Of a stretch of DNA of 21,215 bases, positions 16,125 to 21,215 are shown in pieces (within the stretch, counting starts at the first letter, position 1; each line of letters starts with the position of its first letter). The stretch spans positions 1 to 21,215 of the forward strand of contig DATCZS010000016.1 in the NCBI GenBank assembly GCA_036525795.1, read 5' to 3'. Under the pieces are notes generated by a model. The model saw nothing but the letters and a program-made list of their open reading frames with translations. It made no database searches and was not told where the DNA came from. The DNA comes from DATCZS01 sp036525795 (lineage in GTDB: Bacteria > Actinomycetota > Acidimicrobiia > Spongiisociales > ZC4RG35). Made by a program: the position numbers and the translations under genes.

Positions 16125-16145
16125 GTGCCGGAGGATTCGAATTGA
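16125..16145 (+). CDS. Possible six-codon leader ORF overlapping the lipoprotein start
   Basis: GTG followed by codons for PEDSN and a TGA at 16143-16145. The TGA overlaps the TTG start of the lipoprotein gene as TTGA. The ORF contains the GGAGG ribosome site of the main gene (16129-16133). The GTG lies 7 bases after TACCCT, so the leader ORF could be read by leaderless initiation and couple translation to the main gene. This is inferred from spacing only; a chance short frame is possible. Confidence 0.25.
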   Translation: MPEDSN

Positions 16146-17524
16146 GACGCTCGAGCGCGCTGGCCGCCATCGCCCTGGCGTTCGCGGCGTGCGGCCAGGA
16201 TGCCGCCGTCCCGCCGTCGCCGTCCGAAACCACCACCGCCGCCACCAGCACCGCCGCCACCACCGAGGTCGGGCCGTCCGATCAGCCGGCATCGGGAGTC
16301 CAGGATGCGATCGACTGGTTCGTGGCGTTGCTCAACGAGGGCGAGATCAGTGAGTCCCGGTACGCGAGCCGCTTCGCCCCGGTCTTCCGTGATCAGGTGC
16401 CACACGAAGGATTCGTCAGGGTGGTGTCCGACCTGAGGAGATCCGGGCCGTTCGTATTGGTCGACCGGGGGCCGGATGGCGCCGTCGGCTTCGCCATCAT
16501 CGAGAACGAGACCGGGGCCCGGTTCCGGGTGAGCGGGGCACTCGACGACGACGGTCGCTTCGAGGGGCTTCTCGTACAGCCCGAGGAGTTCCCGGAGATG
16601 GCCAATCCGCCGGCGAGCGTCGAGGCGGCGTTCGATCTGCTCGATCTGGTCGGGGTGTTCGGAGGCATGGCCGCCGAGATCACAGACGGCAGCTGTTCGC
16701 CCATCGCATCCGTTCGAGCCGATGAGCCGATCCCGCTCGGCTCGGTGTTCAAGCTGTACGTGCTGGGAGCCCTGGCATTGCAGGTGGACGCCGGTGCCGT
16801 TTCCTGGGACGACGAGCTCGTGATCACCGACGAAGCCAAGAGCATTCCGACCGGCGTTCTCCAGGATCGGGACTCGGGGTCAACCGTCAGCGTGCGGCGC
16901 GCCGCCGAGTTGATGATCTCGATCTCGGACAACACCGCAGCAGATCTCATCGCCCGCCGCCTCGGTCGAACGCTGATCGAGGAATCGCTCGCCGATCTGG
17001 GTGTGAGCGACCCCTCCCGCAACACGCCGTTTCTGACCACCCTCGAATTCGCCGTGCTCAAGCTGTTCGTCGACGATGCCGCCCGTCTGGCCTTCATCGA
17101 AGGTGATGTCGACACCCGAAGGGAGATGCTCGTTCGACTCGGCGATGTCCGGGTGGGGCAGCTGGACGTCGGTGGGTTCGTCGATCCCGTCGAGCCGCAT
17201 GCCATCGAGTGGTTCGCCACGCCGAACGAGCTCTGTTCTCTGGCGGTGGCACTCACCGATCTCTCGCGCCGGCCCGGGCTCGAGCCGATCGACGCAATCC
17301 TCGGTGTCAACCCGGGAATACCGGATGACGATGGCCGTTGGTCGTCGATCTGGTTCAAGGGAGGATCCGAGCCCGGGTTGCTCGCGGTCTGGTGGACCGT
17401 GGAGGCCTCGGATGGGCGTCGGTTCGTCCTCACCGGATCGAATGTCGATCCCCTCGCCCCCATCTCAGGTGACGACGCGATCCTCGTCTGGTCTGCCGCC
17501 CGCGACGTTCTGGCCGGGGGCTGA
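16142..17524 (+). CDS. Serine-hydrolase lipoprotein, class A beta-lactamase fold (LpqF / clavulanate ORF12-like)
   Basis: A 460-residue probable lipoprotein. The N-terminus RRSSALAAIALAFAAC gives a lipobox-like site at C17, followed by a Ser/Thr/Ala linker to about 52. An ORF12-type N-terminal domain (about 53-155) precedes a beta-lactamase-fold domain with S201-V-F-K204, S262-D-N264 and K406-G-G, the SxxK, SDN and KTG-equivalent motifs. This architecture is that of mycobacterial LpqF and S. clavuligerus ORF12, where ORF12 has been shown to act as a cephalosporin esterase with weak or no beta-lactamase activity. A cell-envelope esterase or amidase role is more likely than true resistance. The start is TTG at 16142, chosen because GGAGG lies 8 bases upstream and the signal peptide begins there; frames extending upstream are antisense to the crotonase. 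The phenylalanine at lipobox position -3 is unusual. Confidence 0.88.
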   Translation: MRRSSALAAIALAFAACGQDAAVPPSPSETTTAATSTAATTEVGPSDQPASGVQDAIDWFVALLNEGEISESRYASRFAPVFRDQVPHEGFVRVVSDLRRSGPFVLVDRGPDGAVGFAIIENETGARFRVSGALDDDGRFEGLLVQPEEFPEMANPPASVEAAFDLLDLVGVFGGMAAEITDGSCSPIASVRADEPIPLGSVFKLYVLGALALQVDAGAVSWDDELVITDEAKSIPTGVLQDRDSGSTVSVRRAAELMISISDNTAADLIARRLGRTLIEESLADLGVSDPSRNTPFLTTLEFAVLKLFVDDAARLAFIEGDVDTRREMLVRLGDVRVGQLDVGGFVDPVEPHAIEWFATPNELCSLAVALTDLSRRPGLEPIDAILGVNPGIPDDDGRWSSIWFKGGSEPGLLAVWWTVEASDGRRFVLTGSNVDPLAPISGDDAILVWSAARDVLAGG

Positions 17525-17606
17525 CCGGGGCATCCGCAGCGGCGCCGCCCTCCCCGCCCCGAGAGGAATGTCGCCCCCTCCCCGGTTTGGCCGGTGCTCC
17601 CCGCGG

Positions 17607-17623
17607 GGAACGCGCGCGGTTCC
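17607..17623 (+). terminator. Weak hairpin between the lipoprotein and nitroreductase genes
   Basis: A 5-bp stem, GGAAC with GTTCC, and a 7-base GC loop, followed by TTCC. The preceding self-complementary CCCCGCGGGG (17599-17608) could form a competing structure. The 186-base gap is otherwise pyrimidine/GC-rich without a recognisable element apart from the nitroreductase -10. Confidence 0.25.
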
Positions 17624-17698
17624 TTCCGGGTGGGGCCGGTGGGGCGAGAGGGGGCGGGCACCCGGCCCTGGCCTCCGCCCTGCGCTCCCGGCTCCCGG

Positions 17699-17704
17699 TA
17701 GCCT
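17699..17704 (+). promoter_or_regulatory. Putative -10 element for a leaderless nitroreductase mRNA
   Basis: TAGCCT is followed by 6 bases and the ATG at 17711, with no Shine-Dalgarno between. It fits the pattern seen before the photolyase, HAD and crotonase genes. Confidence 0.42.
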
Positions 17705-17710
17705 CGCCCG

Positions 17711-18364
17711 ATGGATCTTCTCGAAGCGCTCTACACCACCCGTGCGATGCGGCGGGTATCTCCCGACCCGGTGCCCCTGGAGTCGGTGGCCGCGATGTTG
17801 GATGCCGCCGTGCGGGCCCCATCGGGTGGCAACACCCAGAACTGGCGCTTCATGGTGGTCACAGACCCGGCGACACGCGCCCGGTTGGGTCCGTTGTATC
17901 GAACTGCGTTCGATCGGCTCCAGCAGACCGTCTACCAGCGGTCGTGGAGCCGGGCCAGGGAGACGGGCGACGAGGCGACACTGCGGATCATCCGGTCGAG
18001 CGCCTGGCTGGCGGACAACTTCGAGCAGGTGCCGCTGTGGCTGATGGCGTTCTCCCGCAACGACCCGACCGGTGCGTCCATCTACCCGGCGGTCTGGAAT
18101 GCCATGCTGGCCGCTCGCGGCCATGGCATCGGCACCTGTTTGACGACGATCCTCGGGATCTTCGAGGCCGAGGAGGTGTTCGAGGTGCTCGGTGTGCCCA
18201 CAGACCGGGGCTGGACGATGAATGCCGCGGTGTCATGCGGCTATCCGCTCGGCCGCTGGAGCCGGGCCGAACGCACACCGGCACACGAGGTGGCGTATGC
18301 CGACTCGTGGGGTACCCCGCTCGACTTCGAGATCCCCGACCCCCTGTGGCCTCCCGGGGACTGA
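17711..18364 (+). CDS. Nitroreductase-family flavoprotein
   Basis: A 217-residue FMN-dependent NAD(P)H oxidoreductase fold. Flavin-contacting blocks are TTRAMRRVSPDPV (9-21), RAPSGGNTQNWRF (35-47) and GHGIGTCLTT (137-146). The late GYPLGRW (177-183) is the typical final strand. The length is normal for a single-domain member acting as a homodimer in the cytosol. The substrate is open: nitro compounds, quinones or another electron acceptor are possible, and the family also includes dehalogenases and flavin-destructase types. The ATG at 17711 is the only sensible start and directly follows a TAnnnT hexamer, suggesting its own leaderless transcript rather than read-through from the lipoprotein gene 186 bases upstream. 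It is convergent with the SLC12-type transporter gene across 56 bases. Confidence 0.92.
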   Translation: MDLLEALYTTRAMRRVSPDPVPLESVAAMLDAAVRAPSGGNTQNWRFMVVTDPATRARLGPLYRTAFDRLQQTVYQRSWSRARETGDEATLRIIRSSAWLADNFEQVPLWLMAFSRNDPTGASIYPAVWNAMLAARGHGIGTCLTTILGIFEAEEVFEVLGVPTDRGWTMNAAVSCGYPLGRWSRAERTPAHEVAYADSWGTPLDFEIPDPLWPPGD

Positions 18365-18371
18365 CCCCCGG
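18354..18371. terminator. Short GC hairpin over the nitroreductase stop codon
   Basis: CCGGGG (18354-18359) pairs with CCCCGG (18366-18371) around a 6-base loop that contains most of the stop codon region. It is placed to act for the nitroreductase and possibly for the convergent transporter. No T-run is present. Confidence 0.3.
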
Positions 18372-18420
18372 TCACCCGGCGGAAACCTCCCTCAGCCCGA
18401 TACCGGCACCACAGGCCGCT

Positions 18421-20607
18421 TCACCTGAGCAGGGTGTCGAACTGCACGTCCTCTGCGGCAAGGACGTAGGCCACCGCCGGGAGATCCGAAGTGGCGTCGA
18501 GCAGCGAGTGGAGGTGGCGGGCGAACTCGTCTGAATCGCCGTTGGGCTTGGGAAGTCCGATGAGCGTCAGGTCGGCCGGCCGTGACACGTCTCCGATGAT
18601 CTCGATCGGCGGCCGGCTGTCGACGATGACGTCCACCGTGGCGTCCATGCGCGTGCTGGCCATCAGGTCGGAGAGGTTGGCCTGCGCCTCGTGTGCTCCG
18701 CTGCGGTCGGCGACGATCATTCGCACCCGAAGCGCCGAGCCTCGCCATTCGAGGCTGGTCGCCAGGAGGTGGCCGAGCGTGACCATCAGGCTGCCGTTGC
18801 CCCTCATCCCCTGCCACCACACGTCGATCCGTCGACGGGATCCGAACGGCGGGTTCTGTCGGGTCCGGAGGATGACCACATTCCTGCTTGCGGCGTAGAA
18901 GCTCGCGACCATCGCCGCATACTCGACGGGATCGCTGGTCGTCTCCCCGTCCCCGAGCAGCACCGTGTTCGGCACCATCGGCCCGAGCCCGTACGCCTCG
19001 ACCAGCACCCCCGCCCCGATGTACGCCGACGGTGCCGAGACCACCCGGACGAGAGCCTCGACCCCGCGGTCGGCGAGGTGATCTCGGATCGTGGATTCCA
19101 GCTGTGCCTTGCGCTCGGGGCTGCCGGCGGACTGGGGGAGGATGGTTGCCACGCTGAGGATCCCGCGGTCGTGCGAGGCGCTGTTCGCCAACTCGATCAG
19201 GTACCAGCGCTTGGCAGGATTGCCCGCCAGCACGAGGAAGTTGGGTCGCCAGTTCTTGGCATCCGTCGAGGCTCTCAGGTTCAGGAGGCCCCAGCGGATC
19301 AGCGCCTGCCACACGCCCTGGCGCACGTCGCCCCAGGTGGTTCTCAGCCCCTTCCGCTGCAGCCAGAAGTAGACGCCGATGACGAACACCGCCGCCGCCA
19401 GTGTGGCCAGCGGGTTGATCAGGAACATGACGGCGCCGCATCCGATTGCGCCGAGCAGCGAAAGCGCCCAGTGCACGCGGAAGGTGGGACGGAAGGAAGG
19501 ACTCCGCAGCGCCCGCTCGACGGCCGAGACGACATTGACCACCGCGTAGGAGGCGAGGAAGAACATCGTGAGCACCGGCGCAATGGCGTTCAGGTCGCCC
19601 AGCGAGACGGCGACCATTGCCAGAGCGAGCGAGACGAACGTCCCGAGGCGCGGTTCGTCGTTGGGGCCCGCCCCTCTTCCCAGGCCCCTCATCCAGCGGG
19701 GGAGGGCGTTGTCGCGAGCCAGGGCCTGGAGAATGCGGGGTGCACCGAGGATGCTGCCGATGGCGCTCGACAGCGTCGCCCCCCACACCCCCACCAGGAT
19801 TGCATCACCCCACACGGCGATCTGGCGCATCACCAGTGGGTCGGCGGCGAGCGTGGCCGAGTCGGCGCGCCCGTAGAGGAATACCGGTACGGACATGTAC
19901 ACCAGGTACCCCACCCCGATCGCCGCCATGGTGCCCCGGGGAATCGAGCGCCGGGCATCCCGCAGGTCCCCCGACATGTTGACGCCGGCCATGATCCCCG
20001 TGACGGCCGGGAAGAACACGGCGAACACCTGCCAGTACCCGACGGACGGGGGTGCGGGCATGTCGCTGGGAGGAAGGGAGTCACCGAAGAAGAGCGACAC
20101 GAGGGACAGTGCGATCGCCGCCATGATGAAGTACTGCGCCCTGATCGCCACTCGCGCCGAGACGAGGGCCACCGCCGTCACGAGAATCGTGGTCGCCAGT
20201 GCGACGGTTCGTTGATCGAGGCGAGGGAACACGGCCGTGAGGCTCTCGGCGAACCCGATGGTGTAGAGGGCAACCGAGAGCGCCTGTGCGAGATACAGCG
20301 GGATGCCGATCGCACCGCCCACTTCGATTCCCAGGGCCCGACTGATCATGTAGTAGGCCCCGCCTGCCCGCACCCGCTGATCGGTGGCGATCTGGGAGAT
20401 CGAAAGTCCCGTGAGGAAGGTGATGGCGGTGGCGATCGTGACGATGCTGAGGGTTCCGACCAGGCCCGCCTGGGCGACCACCCATCCGAACCGGAGGTAC
20501 ATGATGACGCCGAGGATCGTGAGGATGGACGGAGTGAAGACACCACCGAACGTCCCCAACCCCCGGGATTCGGATGCAGACGATTTCGTCGGCTTGGTTT
20601 CCGTCAT
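18421..20607 (-). CDS. SLC12-type cation-chloride cotransporter (APC superfamily)
   Basis: A 728-residue secondary transporter. The membrane domain (about 20-415, around 12 helices) opens GTFGGVFTPSILTILGVIMY. It carries the SLC12 signature FFPAVTGIMAGVNMSGDL (198-215), then DARRSIPRGT, and the later block MFFLASYAVVN (348-358) followed by SPSFRPTFRVHW (369-380). All three closely follow the animal NKCC/KCC pattern. The hydrophilic C-terminal part (about 420-728) contains FLVLAGNPAKRWYLIELA and strands resembling the SLC12 cytosolic domain, which itself has a Usp-like fold. Transport of chloride with Na+ and/or K+ is expected from the family, but the ions cannot be read from sequence by eye. 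Some bacterial relatives may be amino-acid carriers. The start is ATG at 20607 with a weak GGCGGG upstream. It follows the dGTPase gene by 76 bases on the same strand. Confidence 0.92.
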   Translation of the reverse strand: MTETKPTKSSASESRGLGTFGGVFTPSILTILGVIMYLRFGWVVAQAGLVGTLSIVTIATAITFLTGLSISQIATDQRVRAGGAYYMISRALGIEVGGAIGIPLYLAQALSVALYTIGFAESLTAVFPRLDQRTVALATTILVTAVALVSARVAIRAQYFIMAAIALSLVSLFFGDSLPPSDMPAPPSVGYWQVFAVFFPAVTGIMAGVNMSGDLRDARRSIPRGTMAAIGVGYLVYMSVPVFLYGRADSATLAADPLVMRQIAVWGDAILVGVWGATLSSAIGSILGAPRILQALARDNALPRWMRGLGRGAGPNDEPRLGTFVSLALAMVAVSLGDLNAIAPVLTMFFLASYAVVNVVSAVERALRSPSFRPTFRVHWALSLLGAIGCGAVMFLINPLATLAAAVFVIGVYFWLQRKGLRTTWGDVRQGVWQALIRWGLLNLRASTDAKNWRPNFLVLAGNPAKRWYLIELANSASHDRGILSVATILPQSAGSPERKAQLESTIRDHLADRGVEALVRVVSAPSAYIGAGVLVEAYGLGPMVPNTVLLGDGETTSDPVEYAAMVASFYAASRNVVILRTRQNPPFGSRRRIDVWWQGMRGNGSLMVTLGHLLATSLEWRGSALRVRMIVADRSGAHEAQANLSDLMASTRMDATVDVIVDSRPPIEIIGDVSRPADLTLIGLPKPNGDSDEFARHLHSLLDATSDLPAVAYVLAAEDVQFDTLLR

Positions 20608-20683
20608 GGCCCGCCTGCGGGTCGAGCGATCACGGCGAAGCTAGCGACCGGATCCCTCGCCTGCCTGTCGGAACGCGGAACCC

Positions 20684-21215
20684 TCAGTCGAAGAGGGTCG
20701 GCCGGAAGAGGGCATCGTGGGTGCGGATGGCGAAGCGGTCGGTCATCCCGGCCACGTAGTCGATGGCGCGGGTGAGATCGTCTGCGTCGTCCACCTTGTA
20801 CGACTCGGGCACCTGGTCGGGGTGATGCTGGAACCAGTCCGTGAGCTGGCCGATCACCTGCACCGCCCAGTCCTTCTGCGGTGCGTGCTCGCGGCGCAGG
20901 TAGACGCGCTCGAACATGAAGTCGCGCAACCGGTGCATGACTTCGAGAGTCGGGGAGTCCATCGTCACCACACCCGCCTCGACCGAGGCGTTCACCACGG
21001 CCTGCACCATCGATGCGATCCATTCGGTGGAGCTGTTGCCGAACGTGCGCGCCGCCGACTCGGGGAGATCGTTGAATGCGATCACCCCGGCGCGAATGGC
21101 GTCGGACACGTCGTGGGTGAGGTAGGCGATCCTGTCGGCGAACCGGCACAGGCCGCCTTCCGGCGTGGCCGGGGGCGGGTCGATCTTCCACGAGTGCGCC
21201 CGGATGCCGTCGAGA
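20684..21215 (-). CDS. dgt: Deoxyguanosinetriphosphate triphosphohydrolase (dGTPase), C-terminal part
   Basis: The frame is open to the right edge, so the gene is cut at its 5' side; about 176 C-terminal residues are visible. The first visible residues read LDGIRAHSWKIDPP, then CRFADRIAYLTHDVSDAIRAG. These are the late HD-domain helices of dGTPase-like proteins, including the metal-binding Asp in ADRIAY. The tail AIDYVAGMTDRFAIRTHDAL is characteristic of the family's C terminus. The enzyme hydrolyses dGTP (or dNTPs generally) to the deoxynucleoside and triphosphate, controlling dNTP pools. Catalytic HD residues nearer the N-terminus are outside the window. A GTG at 21109 is internal, not the start. 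It may be co-transcribed with the SLC12 gene 76 bases downstream, though no functional link is known. Confidence 0.93.
   Translation of the reverse strand, partial: LDGIRAHSWKIDPPPATPEGGLCRFADRIAYLTHDVSDAIRAGVIAFNDLPESAARTFGNSSTEWIASMVQAVVNASVEAGVVTMDSPTLEVMHRLRDFMFERVYLRREHAPQKDWAVQVIGQLTDWFQHHPDQVPESYKVDDADDLTRAIDYVAGMTDRFAIRTHDALFRPTLFD

Noticed and set aside
16142..17524. True class A beta-lactamase / antibiotic-resistance gene
   Set aside because: The domain is of the LpqF/ORF12 type with an extra N-terminal domain, and I do not see the Omega-loop catalytic Glu motif of class A enzymes. An esterase-like role is more likely.
18691..20775. A 694-codon plus-strand open frame antisense to the SLC12 gene
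   Set aside because: The translation is rich in His, Arg, Asp and Gly with no hydrophobic core or motif. It mirrors a clear transporter gene and is a high-GC shadow.
20604..21191. A 195-codon minus-strand frame overlapping the dGTPase
   Set aside because: It is out of frame with the clear dGTPase sequence (ADRIAYLTHD, AIDYVAGMTDRF) and is Arg/Gly/Pro-rich.
1..21215. CRISPR arrays, IS elements, prophage, tRNA or rRNA genes
   Set aside because: I saw no spaced direct repeats, transposase or integrase motifs, att-like duplications or RNA gene sequences in the gaps, all of which are shorter than about 220 bases.

Overview
This is a high-GC window in which every real gene has a strong preference for G or C at third codon positions. 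It looks like chromosomal DNA of a free-living, aerobic actinobacterium. Clues are an LpqF/ORF12-like serine-hydrolase lipoprotein, a FadD15-like acyl-CoA ligase, GTG and TTG start codons, and a recurring TAnnnT hexamer 6-7 bases before start codons, as expected for leaderless mRNAs. An Acidimicrobiia-like lineage is my guess; the window has no marker that settles it. I see no phage, plasmid, IS, CRISPR, tRNA or rRNA. Gene density is high, and no gap between genes exceeds about 220 bases.

Layout from left to right. (1) 2-124 (+): the last 40 codons of an unidentified gene, converging on 131-1557 (-), a TerC/Alx-family membrane protein and a UspA protein whose start and stop codons overlap. 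(2) 1655-6349 (-): a 1564-residue secreted subtilase with Fn3, LamG and Calx-beta domains and a duplicated C-terminal module I cannot name. (3) 6540-8926 (+): an iron-sulfur bacterial cryptochrome/(6-4) photolyase, then a membrane-anchored HAD-IB phosphatase. (4) 9022-12148 (-): a P2-type Ca2+/Mn2+-like ATPase followed by a small three-helix membrane protein. (5) 12339-14129 (-): a long-chain acyl-CoA ligase. (6) 14349-15975 (-): a dienoyl-CoA isomerase-type crotonase with a PqqB-like metallo-hydrolase 16 bases downstream. (7) 16142-18364 (+): an LpqF/ORF12-like serine-hydrolase lipoprotein, then a nitroreductase. (8) 18421-21215 (-): an SLC12-type cation-chloride cotransporter downstream of a dGTP triphosphohydrolase whose 5' part is cut by the window edge.

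Functionally this is mostly a core neighbourhood: ion homeostasis (TerC/Alx, P-type ATPase, SLC12), stress and DNA or nucleotide care (UspA, photolyase, dGTPase), fatty-acid activation and unsaturated acyl-CoA oxidation (ligase, crotonase), and extracellular protein turnover (subtilase). The fatty-acid genes lie next to each other on one strand, but a 219-base gap makes a single operon uncertain. I found no coherent new defence or biosynthetic system. The points most worth a second look are the duplicated unnamed module of the subtilase, the six-codon leader ORF coupled to a TTG start at the lipoprotein gene, and the start-proximal -10 pattern.
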